From: Calocera cornea HHB12733
Lineage: Eukaryota > Basidiomycota > Dacrymycetes > Dacrymycetales > Dacrymycetaceae
Length of the DNA: 64,000 nt
Assembly (NCBI GenBank): GCA_001632435.1
Contig: KV423936.1
Coordinates: 62,001-126,000 of the forward strand
Reading direction: 5' to 3'
A program made the position numbers and the translations under genes. Position 1 is the first letter of the stretch. Each line of letters begins with the position of its first letter. Shown here one piece after another: positions 11,311 to 23,683 of the stretch. Under the pieces are notes generated by a model, which was given only the letters and a program-made list of their open reading frames with translations, searched no databases and was not told the origin of the DNA.

Positions 11311-14300
11311 TTATACATATGCACCGGGCATTTTGAACATACCAGTTTCACCTGACTGCAGCTCAGCCATCAGTGTCGCCTTCTCTTCAGTCGTCATGGT
11401 GTGCAGGACGGCTAGAAGACCACTGAAGGCACCGGTCGGGTTGGTAGCAGCGAGGTACTTGATCTCCCTCGCGACCGCCAGCTGCTGCACCTTCTCAACG
11501 GCCTGTGCGAGGTCGACGTTCTCGAGCGCCTCAGCAAGTTGGCGGTTGTCGGAGAAGTTAAGGTTGGGATAAGCGGTCAGGAGCATGGCCTCGCAACTCT
11601 GATCCGTCATCTCAGAGTCGACGGCCTTGAACTGCTCAAAGGCCGAAGCGAGAGCCAGACGAGCACGCAGCCTCCAGTAGAAGAAGCGACGTGCATTCTT
11701 CCACTCCATCGGCTCAGCGCAGCCCTTGGCTTCCATTCGACCGACGCGACTATTGTTTGATCAGCATCCATCAAGGTTAGGCAATGAGTTGAACTGCGTA
11801 CTCATGAAGATCAGCATACAGCAGAGCGACCTGCTTGTATGTGGGCGCAAGCTCGGTCTCACGAAGGGACAACTGATCCTTCGCAGCGACTCGCTCCTCC
11901 GCACTCTTCGTCGGATCCTTGCTCACAGCTGCGAGCCTGGCATATTCAGGGTCAAGACGCTGCATCATTGACAGAATCTTGTCCCTGCGCATCTTGATCT
12001 CGACAACACCTTCGGGCTCTACACGGTTCGTAAGTAAAAGAGGTCGCAAGATGGAGGACCAAACGTACCAAGGACACCTCCGCGAGAGTCTACGTCCGCA
12101 TACATCTCCATTTGGCCAGGGTTGATCGAAGGGTCGAGCACGACCCAAGCACCACCACGGAGTTCACCATTGGGCATGATATACACGAAAACAGGCTTTG
12201 TGTAGGCGGATAGACCGTCGACGATCTTTGAACCCTGCTTGAGGATTTCGTCGTACATATCTTGCTGACCGCCCGAGAAGCCACGCCAGTTGGCGAAGAT
12301 AATCAGTGGCAAGCCCTCACGCTCGAAGTCGAAGATCGCCTGCGCCGTCTTGTAGGCAGAGTTGGGATACCAGACTTGACCGGCCTCCATGATCCTCTGC
12401 TCGAAAGAAGAGGGGTTTGCAGGATCGGCAGGGATAATGCGCTCGACTGTCCGCGTTTCGACAGCGATGACTGCCATGGGGAGGCCTCCGAGGCGGGCGC
12501 GGCCCACAACGACAGTCTGAGCCCAACCACCCAACGTCTCTTGGAACGAACCATCGTCGAAGAAGCCACTTAGGTACTCAGAGCTCCCATCAACTTCCTC
12601 CGTCTTCCCACCAATAAACCAGCGAGGATCGTAAGGCGCCTTGGGCGGCATATAGCCAATCTCGCGATCCCAAGTATCGCTAGCCGGGCGGATAGGAAGG
12701 GGGAAGCCCTTCGCTTCCGGGACATATGACATCCACTCGAGGATATGCTGAACGCCCTCCAGGTCGTTGGTAGCGGTGAGATGGGAAACACCGTTCTTGT
12801 ACATGATCTGGGTTCCACCAAGTTGGAGATTCGAGGTATACACCTCCCGACCGAGCACCTTGTTGAGAGCAGCAGAACCAGTCAAGATGATAGGCTGGCC
12901 CTCGACCTGCACCGAACGTTCTCCGAGGCGCACAAGGTAGGCACCGATACCGACCGACCGGGCTGAAACGAGCGTGATGGTGAAGATATCGTCGTACGCC
13001 CGCGAAGTGGCGCCAGCGATGAGGCCAGAGCCCTTCAAACACTCGACACCAAGTCCATCTTGGAGGCCAATGATGTCGGTGATCTTGTGCCTGACCTCAC
13101 CGTCTTCTTCGATCTCGATTGTCCGCACAGCACCGGATGCCTTTTCGTTCAGTTTGCTGAGGTTGTCGGGAGTGAGATATAAGTACTTGAATCCCTTGTC
13201 TGAGTTGCCCGGCACATTCCATGCAACAGAGAACAAGCTGAGTGCCTCCTCTGCCAAACCGATACGGGCGCCGGAGTTGGCGGAGAGGTAGATGCGAGGC
13301 AGGCCCAGAGAACGAGCGAGGTCGGTCACTGCATTGAAGTAGTCATCCTCCTTCGGACCGAAGGAGCCGATCTTGTACGTGATGTCGTTGGAAACAACGA
13401 CCACCCGTCGGCCGCGGGGGTACTCTGGTGTCTTCAGAGTGAAGATCCAGCCCACCATACCAGAGACATTGCTGCCCGGTGGGCGTGCTATGGGCTGCAA
13501 TACACCCTTCTCATCCATTACGAGCTCCTTAGCGTCCAGGATGTCCTTAGGCGCGATGAGCTTGGCATTCTGCTTGTTTGCCTTTGCCCAAACTTGCTTG
13601 AGCGCCTGGCGGAACAGGTCGGGGTAATCATACACGTATGTCGTGCCGACCAAGTGGGCTTGGTAACGGCGTGGCTGGAGAGACTCCTTCGTAGTGTAGG
13701 GCGTCTTGGCAAGCTGCAAGTGGAGCGGGCCAATTTGTCCGATCGATTTCAGAACCGTAGCACCGTTCTCGCTGGGCACCTCCTGGTACGAGTGATATTC
13801 GACAACGAAACCAGTGGTGTTCTCGATGACGGCGCGAATAGGCATGACATTGCCCTCCTCGTCCTCGAGAACGATGCGGATCTCCGAGCCAATGACGCGG
13901 AGGCGCCACAGGCGCTTGCCGTGACGCTCGATGAAGCCAGCCAACGCTTCCTCGACTTCCTCAAAAGTAACGTGAAGGTTGTACACGAAGTTGATGGCGA
14001 TATGGTTGCAGTCGGTATTGCGGAATTGAGGCTGGACAACCTCGAGCGAATCGAGAATAGCACCAACGAGACGATCGGTTTCGGAGATGAGATACTCGCG
14101 AGTCCTCATCGGTCCCCGCAAACGACCAGGACGAACAAGTGCCCGGACAAAGAAGCGCTGGTCGAGCTGATTCTCCCGGGCAACCGCATGGTAGATGTGG
14201 ATCTGCCTGTTCTCGACGAAGCAAGGCGTAAGCTTGAAGTTGGACAGGCGGTTCAGCTCGAGCTGATACGCCAAAGCAGGTTCCACGTTACGGATCGCCT

Positions 14301-17300
14301 CATCTTCCTCCCAATTGCCATCCCTGTACCTCAGGGTATAGAACCATGGGTAGATGCCCTTCCTGCAGATGAGGAAGGTAACACGACGGACGCCACGAGA
14401 GCCAATCAGATCCTTGTTGTCGTTGGTCATCTTCAAGAATGCCGCCATCCACTTGTCGTCGGACATGTCATCCGCCTCACTGAAGACGCGCAAAGCAATG
14501 TAGACGACATTTTGCTGGTTGGTCTCGCCCCTAGGCGGCAGGGGAAGCAACTCAGCCGTCTTCGGGAAACCACGCTCGGCCCCGGCAACATCGCCAAAGG
14601 ACGCGATAGTGCCGTAGCGTGCGGGTTCCGTCTGGCTCTTGTGAAGGAGATAAGAGAAATCGCTCAGCGAGCCGGAACGCCTCACGGTCCTGAGAAAATC
14701 TCAGTCAGTTACAGTTGTAAATAACGGAGCATGTTGCTTACCCGTTCTCGACGCGGGGGGTCGTGGGTGGAGAATATGAGCGGCCCACGCGGAACTTCCA
14801 AGTGACAACGTTTGGTGCGTCACCATCGTCCAGATTGTCACCCTCCTCATAGTTGACAGACATGATCTCGTACGCACGATACGCGCGACGGATGTACACC
14901 TCCAGCGCAGCGAGAGCGACCCACTGATCGTCATGCTCGAAGAACGTAGGGAGCACGTCGTACACTGTGTACCGGGAGTCGACGAGCTCCTTGATGGTTT
15001 CGAATGCGGGCGTCCTGGTGTCATCACCGGCCTCGCCGTAGTAGGTCGTCTTAACCGAGTTCTTCAGCAAGTCACCCATCTGGATGGCACGCTCCTCGTA
15101 GCCTGGCATCTGGGTGAGGATGAGCACCTCACGAGCCTTGAGTGCCGCCGGCTGGCAGGACTTGCTCTCGAGACCAGCAATCTCTTTGAGCACGTTGTAC
15201 AGCTTCGGCTCCTGGTTGGCGATGCGCGAGCCGCCCTCCTTGACATGATCAAGCAGGGCAAGGACGAGCTTGTTCTTGTTCGCGGCGCGAGAGTGACTGA
15301 GAACGAGGCCAGCAACTACATCAAGATTGTCCTTGTGCTCGTCACGCAGCTTGAGGACCACGGTCTCGGGACGGCCGCCGAACAGCTTCGAGGTGTTCTC
15401 GTACCTCTCAAGCAGGGTGGCGATCGTGCCCCACTCATGGGATTTGAGGCCGTTGCGGTAGCGCTCACAGAGGTCGAAGACGATGCCGAGCTGAGTACGG
15501 AACATAGGGCGGTCCTGCTCACGCACGTGCTCCTGCATGTGGCTCTCCAACAGCTTCTTGATCCTCGCTGCGGGGAACTCGGCACCGACGCGGTGCTTGC
15601 TCTGGCTGATGGAAGCGCGAATGGCGTCCTCCAGCTTGCCGGGCATGCGTCCAGAGAGACTGGCCAGGATAGACGCTGCCTCGGAGAAGGGCAGTTCGGG
15701 GTCGCGCAGGACCTCGAACAGGTCCTTGACGGTCGACTGCATGACAGCCTGGTTGTCGTACCCATCGAGAATGTTGTTGAGCGTCTCCATGTAGTGCACC
15801 ATGCGCTGGTGCGGCCTGTTGCCGGCGACGGTAGGGAAGCCGAGGGGCGGCAGCTGGCCCTCGAAAGGCTTGGCATGCTTGACGCGCGCGGGGTCGTCAA
15901 GCGTCAGAATACCGAGAATGTCACCAGGCTCCAGCGTGACACCGGGCTGTTTGACGAACAGCGGCACACCGTCCTCGGTAGCGATGAGAGGCATGTACAT
16001 CTTCATTACCTCGATCTCGGCGTAGGCGTCGCCGGCCTTGAGGTGGTCGCCGCTGTCGACGAGGAAGCGAACGAGCTTGCCGGGGGAGGGCGAGCGGAGT
16101 TGCGTGGGATCGTTCTCCTGCTCAATCAGGCAGGTCTTGGCGTCGATCATGAGGCGGAGGGCACCGACTTCCTCGCGCCAGTAGACGGAGTGCGACTTGC
16201 CATCGAGGGTGACGAGCAGGCCGCCGTCCGCCAGTGGGCGAGCACCGACGAGTGTGCGGCCACCGTTCAGGTAGAGTGTCCAGAGTGTCTGGGAAGCGCG
16301 CGCAGCAGTGAAGCTGTAGCGCATGCCCTCGTAGATAAAGTCGATCACGAAGACGGTCTTGATCGTGTCCTTCGCCGGAACCTGACCCTTGTCCAGGATG
16401 CGCCTGTACTCGCTCCAGCACGCCTCGGAGGCCATGTGCGCCTTGGTCACCGCACCGGAGATGACTGCGAGCGTAGCGTCGGGCCGCTCCGCAGTGAGCT
16501 TGTTGCTGATGAGGGTGTCAAGCCAGCCGGTGGTGATGGTGTTTTCCTCGAACGCCTGCGTCTCGAGCAGCTTGATGAGGTACTCGACAGTCGTGCGGAA
16601 GTCACCGCGGATGGACAGCTCCTTCAGCGCGACGACCATGTTCTTCCGCGACTCACTGCGGTCCGCACCGTACGCGAAGATGTGACCGAACTGGGAGTCG
16701 GCAAACTCATGCAGACCGCCGGTGGAGCCGACGGAGAAGTAGCCCCAGACGTTCGTGTTCGAGCGGAAGTTGAGCTCCTGCAGGTGGCCGCCGGATGGCT
16801 TGAACCCTGCATCGGGATTCTCAGCCGTGATGCGGACGGCAACGACGTGGCCCTTGGGCATGGGCTTGCGCTGGTTCAGCGCCGACTGCGGGTTCACCAT
16901 GTCGAAGTCGATCTCGGACGTGCCCTGCGGGGCGACGCCGTAGAGCGTGCGGATGTCACGGATGCGGTGCAGCGGGATGCCCATGGCGATCTGCAGCTGG
17001 GCGGCGGGCAGGTTGACGCCGGACACCATCTCGGTCGTGGGATGCTCGACCTGCAGACGCGGGTTGAGCTCGAGGAAGAAAAAAGAGTCCTCCGCGTGGC
17101 TGTAGAGGTCTAGGTAGCATCAGTACTGCAGATTCACCAGAAACGCACGCATATACTCACATTCCACAGTACCAGCACTGACATACCCCACCAGCTTCGC
17201 CAGGCGGACAGCAGCCTTCTCCATCTGCTCAAAGCGCTCCGGCCTCGCGATCGTAACCGGAGCCTCCTCGATGATCTTCTGGTGCCTGCGCTGCACAGAG

Positions 17301-18347
17301 CAGTCACGGCCAAAGAGGGAGATTGCGTTCCCGTACTGGTCAGCAAGCAGCTGGACCTCGAGATGGCGTGCTGAGCCGGCGAGCTTCATGATGAAAATCG
17401 GGGAGCCCGGGACCTCACCCATGACGGCCTGGAAGGCGTTCTTGAAGTTTGCTGCGTCCTCAACCTTGCGGATACCCTTCCCTCCGCCACCTTCGGACGC
17501 CTTGATCATGACGGGGAAACCAATCTGCTTGGCCTTCTCCAGGCCTTCCTCCACGGACTTCACGCACGCCTTGTTGTACACCTCGTCGGCGACGGTGACG
17601 AAGCCGTCGTCCGAAAGCGTCGTGGTGGAGATGCCCGTGCCGGACCAGGGCATGCACGGCACCTCAGCGTGCTGCGCGACGATGGTGGAGGAGATCTTGT
17701 CGCCCAGGGAGCGCATCGCGGACCCAGGAGGGCCAATGAAGACGATCTTGTTCTTGTGCGCGTGCAGCGACTCAGGCAGGCGCGGGTTCTCGGAGGCGTG
17801 GCCCCTGCGCAAGACGCATTAGGCAATTGTCTCGAAATCAGAAGACATGTGCGTACCAGCCAGCCCACACTGCATGCACCCCAGCACGCTCCGCAACATC
17901 AAGAATCACGTCAACGTTGGCGTAGTTGTTGTTGTTCGTCCCTCCGGGGACCTCGATGTACCTGTCCGCCATGCGGATGTACTCTGCGTTCGCCTTGAGA
18001 TCCTCGGGCGTGGCCATGACGGTGAACTCGACGGCGCGCTCGGTGCCGAACGTCTCGTAGCTCCATTGGCGGACGGAGCGGATCTCCTTCACGGCTGCGA
18101 TGCCGTTGTTGGCGATGAGGACCTGGAGTGGATGGGTCAGACTGGTTTGGGTCCCAAGAACGGGGAGAACGGACCTTTGTGATTACCGTGTGCCCGCCAT
18201 GGGATTTCACAAAGTCAGTGACTTTTCCTGGGACAGCCTTGTCCACAGCGTTCCCGCCTGTAGCGCAGGTCAGCCAGGGTGCATATATGCGCCCGTTGGG
18301 GGGGGCTCACCGAAGAAGCGGGCGACGTTACTCGTCGACGAAGCCAT
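11311..18347 (-). CDS. ACC1: acetyl-CoA carboxylase, multidomain
   Basis: Eight exons, all phase-consistent: 18311-18347, 18175-18257, 17857-18122, 17161-17804, 14742-17109, 12069-14689, 11802-12018 and 11311-11749. The product is 2224 aa, the usual fungal length. Biotin carboxylase: [34 protein letters not shown], and [10 protein letters not shown] as the ATP-grasp Gly loop, then [14 protein letters not shown]. Biotinyl lysine: EVMKM in exon 5. Central domain, then carboxyltransferase with [12 protein letters not shown] and [24 protein letters not shown]. It converts cytosolic acetyl-CoA to malonyl-CoA, the committed step of fatty acid synthesis. A likely Snf1/AMPK site lies in [11 protein letters not shown], at the 14690-14741 intron junction. 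The long plus-strand frames over this gene are codon-bias shadows. Confidence 0.98.
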
Positions 18348-18954
18348 GGTAGTAACCGGGGTATGCGGTGGTGACGGGCTAGCAACGTCCGACGTGGGAT
18401 GCAATACCCGGGGATTAGGGGGAGGGGGGAAGGGGGAGGGGGGAGCGATTTGTGACAAGGGGAAAGGCGGGACGGGGACGCGATGGGGGGTTATAAGGGA
18501 GTTCGGGGAACGTCTGCTGATGATCCCGGGATGGATTGCCGAGGCTTCGTTGGACGGGTGATGGGCGTGACGGTGTGACAGGCGCGGGCAGAGGATCGGA
18601 GAGTGTGCTGCTGGTTTGCTGCTCTGGTCAACCGTGTCCTGTCCTGTCCCAACGCTCTCCTTGTGGGGATTGGGGCTGGGGCTGGGGTGCACGCGGACGT
18701 AAAATTCCCAAAGAGACGCGCTCGTCGCTGCCCCAGGGTGGCGTCCCCACTCTGAGCCTCTGATGCTTCTTTTACCGCGGCGCGTCTGTTTTAGCCGGGC
18801 CAGGGCCACCGAAACGTCGTCCCTCGATGACGTTTGACCGCCTGATGGAGGCTTTTCACGCGGGAATCCTCGGTCCCCCTTCGCCGCGGTTCGCCCTCGT
18901 CCCGACCGGCCACACCGACAGGCGGCGCACAGACACGCATGACCTCCGATGTAA
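18348..18954. promoter_or_regulatory. ACC1 upstream region
   Basis: About 600 bp between the ACC1 start codon and the MITE. It has a G-run (18418-18445 on plus), a pyrimidine-rich leader on the coding strand and no gene. Transcription signals were not resolved further. Confidence 0.45.
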
Positions 18955-19488
18955 GAGCCCGTTCGGTAACGAGATTCAGGCTGTATCTGGGGGGTGAATC
19001 TGCAGAGATACTCCCGTTTTGGCCCCGAAGATTTTGGCGCGTTCGGGAAAGAGATACAGGCAAGATCGAGGTTGAGAATTTACACCAAATTCGAGATACA
19101 GGTCTGGACCTGTATCTCGGACCTCAATCTGAATCTCGCGTCCCTGCTCCCTTGAATGTAAAGTTCCTTTTTCCAGAAGCACATGCCAGAATCACCGGCA
19201 CGACGGCATGTCGTCACCCTTTGTATTTCCATGAAATTATCACTCTGCCCGTGACCTTGCCCCTGACTTATCACTACCTTTCCATAGCGTTGCCCCCTCA
19301 AAACAACCCGGGACTGACCGCCCTGATGGAGAAAAGCGGCTCTCCAGATTGAGCAAGCCAGATCTCGCTGCTGCCGAACGCGAGACGCCCGCCCCAGATC
19401 ACGATTTCGGGCAGATCGTATCTCGGTCTCTGCGCAGGTACCCAGATTGTATCTTGCAGATTGAGCTATCTTTTTACCGAACGGGCTC
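18955..19488. mobile_element. Harbinger/Tourist-like MITE, 534 bp
   Basis: Perfect 15-bp terminal inverted repeats: GAGCCCGTTCGGTAA at the left and its complement at the right (ends 19488). They are flanked by TAA on both sides (18952-18954 and 19489-19491), the 3-bp TWA target duplication expected of PIF/Harbinger elements. The terminus GAGCCCGTTCGG resembles Tourist-type ends. There is no coding capacity. Inside is a 12-bp-arm palindrome (19092-19119, CGAGATACAGGT with its complement) and several dispersed copies of an AGAT(A/T)CAG-like motif in both orientations. It sits between ACC1 and the xylulokinase gene. Confidence 0.88.
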
Positions 19489-20004
19489 TAAGTAGCCACA
19501 CAATCAATTGTCATACCTTTCTGGTCAGAGTTGCGTGACACCCAAGCCAAGCCAGCGACCTGGAACTGGGCCCAACGTCTCAATAAGTAATGCCAGATAA
19601 GCAACCCAACGAAATCCGTTGGGTGGACGAGCGATCCTCGCCCTGCCGACTTCTCCCGGCCCCATTGGGTGGCTATGCGCATTGTCAGGGTATTCATCAG
19701 GCGGGGGGGTGAATGATGGCCTCGGGCCGTTTACTAGTAGGCTGTTTGCATTGTCGTCTCCGCGTGCCACAACTACGGGTGCCCGGAGCACGCGTGGCAA
19801 TGATCAGGGCGCGCTCGGTACTCCAGCGTGCCAGCTTTTATGGGCAGAATCGACCGGCCACGGCGCACATGCCTAATCGAGGCATGTTCCCGAACGCTCA
19901 TATACGTGCCCGGGCCCAGCACAAAGCCCTGACCGCCAGAGGCATCATCAACCCCTGCAACCCTACAACCCTAGCTGCTCGCATTCTCTGATAATTTAGC
20001 AACA
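19489..20004. promoter_or_regulatory. xylulokinase upstream region
   Basis: About 510 bp after the MITE target site. No gene is recognised. It includes a G-run at 19702-19709 and leads directly into the start codon context CAACAATGCC. Confidence 0.45.
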
Positions 20005-21770
20005 ATGCCTACTTCGAGCGGCCCGCTCTACCTCGGGCTCGACCTCTCGACCCAACAGCTCAAGATCTCCATCGCGGACGACAACGAGGACCTCGTGCTC
20101 GAGCGCGCGGTGCACTTCGACCGCGACCTGCCCCAATATGGCACCAAGAACGGTGCAATCCGGGGGTCCGAGCCGGGCGAGATGCTGTGTCCTGTCGCGG
20201 TGTGGATCGAGGCTGTCGACTTTCTGATGGAGGGCCTGAAGAAGGCCGATGTGGACCTGCACCGGATCGCGGGCGTGTCCGGCGCCGCCCAGCAGCACGG
20301 CTCGGTGTACTGGAGCCGCGCGGCCGAGCACCTGCTCGAGACGCTCGACCCGGGCAAGAGCCTCACCGACCAGCTCGGCGAGGCGCTAGCGCTGCCCGAC
20401 GCGCCCACCTGGCAGGACTCGTCGACGACCAAGGAATGCCGGGAGCTGGAGGAGTTTGTGGGAGGGCCCCAGAACCTCGCCGATATCACGGGCAGCCGCG
20501 CGTACGAGAGGTTCACAGCCTCGCAGATCGCAAAGGTGAGAGCGGCGACATATTGATCCTTATCACTACTGATTGTTGCTCGGTTATATATCCATGGCTT
20601 AGATTGCCAAGAAGAAGCCGCAAGTTTACGAGAACACCGCCTACATCTCCCTCGTGTCCTCCTTCCTTTCCTCACTCTTCCTATGCTCTATCGCGCCAAT
20701 CGAGGTATCCGATGCGTCTGGGATGAACTTGATGGACCTCGAGACATGCAAGTGGGATGACCGGCTACTCGAGGCGTCGGGCGGGAAGGAGCTGAGGGCA
20801 AAGCTGAAGAGCGAGCCCGTGTTGGGAGGAACAATACTTGGCAAGGTCGGCAAGTGGTGGGTGGACCGGTACGGCCTGAACTCCGGTGCGCGACATTCCT
20901 AAATCTTTATCCCCGTGCCGGCTAATCATTGTCATGTCGTGATCATCAGAGTGCATTGTCGCTCCCTTCACCGGTGACAACCCATCTTCCATCGTCTCCC
21001 TCTCGTCGCCGGGCGACGCGATCCTGTCGCTAGGCACATCGACGACCTTCCTCGTATCCGTCCCGCCATCAGGCACGCTCCCAGCGCGCACGACGACCTC
21101 GCACCTGCTGGCGCACCCGACCGCGCCCGGCGGGTCCATCATCATGCTGTGCTACAAAAACGGCGCGCTCACGCGCGAGCAGGTCCGCGACCGATACGCG
21201 CACGGCTCGTGGGACACGTTCAACGAGCAGGTCCTACAGACACCGCCGGGCGACAACGGCTACTTTGGCTTCTACTTCCCGCTCCCGGAGATCATCCCCG
21301 ATGGCGTGGAGGGCGACTTCTTCTACAAGGACGGCGAGCCTATCGAGTCCATACCGGAGAACGCGCACTCGCGCGCTGTGCTCGAGTCGCAGCTCCTGTC
21401 CATCCTCGCCAGGCTACATGACATCATGCCCAAGGACTCGGCGCCGCTATCTCGGCTCGTCGTGACCGGCGGCTCTTCTGCCAACCCCGTCATCCAGCAG
21501 ATCTGCGCAGACATCCTCCACCTGCCCGCGTACGTCGCCAAGACGTCGGCGAGCGCGACGGTGGGTGGTGGCCTGCTCGCCAAGTTCGCTTTGTGGAAGC
21601 AGACCCACGACGGTACCTTCGAGGACATGCGGCTGCAGGATGTGCACGACCAGTTCACCAAGGCGGCCGACCCCGACCCCAAGGCGGTCAAGGCATACGC
21701 CGAGATCTTACCTACGTATCGCTCGTGCGAAGCTCAGGTGGTCAAGGCCTGTGCAGCGAAGAGTACGTGA
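20005..21770 (+). CDS. D-xylulose kinase
   Basis: Three exons (20005-20535, 20603-20885, 20950-21770), 544 aa, a normal length for fungal Xks1/Xyl3. FGGY family features: YLGLDLSTQQLKI at the N-terminus (phosphate 1 motif), GVSGAAQQHGSVYW, the substrate segment DAPTWQDSSTTKEC, then SLGTSTTFLVS (phosphate 2) and LVVTGGSSANPVIQQ (adenosine motif). It phosphorylates D-xylulose to xylulose-5-phosphate, linking pentose catabolism to the pentose phosphate pathway, as expected in a plant-biomass fungus. Exon 2 reads through VSSFLSSLFLCSIAPIEVSDASGMNLM; the family core there is DASGMNLMDL. No lesion is seen. Confidence 0.93.
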
Positions 21771-21920
21771 CGTACTGCCACAGTTCAGAATGTGGACATT
21801 CCATAACATTCCATAACGAGGACGAGAATGACAATGCATAATAAGTTACCAGTCAAGCCGGTTGGTGTCTGATGGGGACTGCGTTACAATTACATGGTTT
21901 TCAAGACGAATCTCAGCCCA

Positions 21921-23076
21921 TCAAACCGCCATGCGGGTGCCTTCGGTGCCGCGGGCGTTGTCCCACGTCTCCGGGCCCTTGAAGTACTCAAGCTTCCGGC
22001 CCAGGTGACGCCTCTTCATCCACTCAGCGCTGCTCTCGCCGGGCACATCGTCCTTCGTATCGGCGCTGATCTGGTCCAGGATGCCACCCTTGAGCGCCTT
22101 CATGATGACGGCGTTCTCCGGGCGGCAGAAGTACACCAGGCTGTACCGCGTGATGTCGGCTTGCGCACCGGGAGGCGTGATGACGCGGTGCAGGTTGCTG
22201 CGGAGGAGGCCCTTGCTGAAGACAACCATGGCATCGCCGAGGTTGACGATTGCGCACCCCTCGACAGGCTTGACGTAGACCCACTCCTTGGCCTCGCCCG
22301 GCAGCTGGACTTGCAGGCCACCGACGCGGTTGAAGAGGATCGTCAGAGAACCAAAGTCGGTGTGCTCGCCAAGGGAGGTCACGCCACGATCGGCGGGAGG
22401 CTGAGGCGGAGCGCAAATGAACCGAACATGGCACATGGACGGCTCTGTAAGGCGGTGCATGTTGTTGAGCGTCCCCTCAGGCAGCTGCAGCGACTTGTTG
22501 AGGGAGGAGAAGATGGTCTGGAGTACCACATCGTTCGACTTGGTGTATTGCTCCAGCAGGTCGTGCTTGGACTCGATTAGGGCCGGAACGGGGTAAGGAT
22601 CAGGGTTAATTCCAAGAATGTCATCCTTTGGCATCTGCACGTCTTATGAGTACATCGACCACATGGATCCAAATCAGACATACATTATAGATGGCATTGC
22701 GGTCCCTGGTTCCTTTACGGTCAATGACTTCCCTGCCGACGCCTTTGTATCCGGCGTATGTTCCGCGCGACGCGTAGTCACACTTGAGCTTCTCTTCCAG
22801 CGGAAGCTCGTGGAACTCTTCTGCGGTCTGGAAAAGCGCATCCTTGCCCTTCAGCAAGGTCTCGCCCTCAGGGCAGCCGCGCATATCGAGGTAGAAGAAT
22901 CCCAAGTTCTTGCTCGCCTCGAACAAGTGCGCATGCTCGTCTGCATCATTGGCCAACAATTTGGCAAGGTGGAGAGTCACAAGGGGCGCAGTCTTGATGT
23001 CGTCGGGGAAAGGAGGCAGGATTTTCGAGTTCGTGTCCACACCATTGGTGTGCGCGTTGCCGGTTGCGTCTCCCAT
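21921..23076 (-). CDS. 2-oxoglutarate/Fe(II)-dependent dioxygenase, IPNS-like
   Basis: Two exons (22684-23076, 21921-22634), 368 aa. DIOX_N region: LVTLHLAKLLA, then NLGFFYLDMRG and the YKGVGRE segment. Catalytic double-stranded beta helix: metal ligands in GEHTDFGSLT (H-x-D) and the distal His in SNLHRVITPPG. The 2OG-binding Arg-x-Ser appears in RYSLVYFCRPEN. It belongs to the isopenicillin-N-synthase/gibberellin-oxidase superfamily, and the substrate cannot be told from sequence. It shares a 607-bp divergent promoter with an MFS transporter, which may mean a small uptake-and-oxidation pair, though this is inference only. Confidence 0.88.
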
Positions 23077-23683
23077 AGTTGTGCGAAGTTTAACGATAAT
23101 CCAACAAAAGCAAGTGTTGAAGTGAACAAGGACGATTCGACCTCAGCTGCCGTCTGCCTGGGTCGCTATAAAGAGCGGCCGAACCCGGGTATCCCGACAG
23201 CTCGGGGTGGAGGGGTGGCGCCGCTCTCCTTTACGGCGGGTCGCCAACCAAAAACGAAAGCTCGTCCGGCCGGCCGACGTGTTTGGCACGGCCTCACCCA
23301 ACGTGCGTCAAGGAGGCTAGCCGAGCGTCTTGGTGGCTTGGATGATGTCCCCATTCGGTCATGTGGCCGGCCGGCCGGCCGGAACCTCTCCGCACCGGAT
23401 TTGATCGAAAGATGGGGCCCCGGGTGCAATTTAATTTGCCCCGGCTTGCCCACATTTCGAATCACACCGGCCTGATTATACCACTATGCCGGAACACTCC
23501 CCGCTTCGAGCCGCTTTTTATTCAATACGCCGGAACACCCCGCGCTTCGCGCAGCTTTCACGAAAATAGGACTTTGTGGAGGAGGATTTAGGTTGCGCGC
23601 GCAAGCTAAAAGGCGGCTCGTGCCTGGCCTTCTGACCACAAGGTTGCCCTGTCAAGCCCCTTCTTCCGCCAACCCTGCCCAGC
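23077..23683. promoter_or_regulatory. divergent promoter, dioxygenase / MFS transporter
   Basis: A 607-bp bidirectional region. It contains a (CCGG)n tract at about 23364-23382 and further GGCCGGCC pieces near 23267. Two imperfect direct copies (about 23480-23515 and 23526-23560) share the core GCCGGAACAC and a nearby CGCTTCG. No gene is seen. Confidence 0.5.

Noticed and set aside
10537..11572. Plus-strand frames in the SDR-ACC1 gap
   Set aside because: No recognisable domain, no splice support, and one of them runs into the ACC1 coding region.
13594..17113. Long plus-strand open frames (376 and 726 codons) opposite ACC1
   Set aside because: They lie exactly over ACC1 exons, have no domain and highly skewed composition. 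High-GC third positions in a strongly expressed gene leave few antisense stops.
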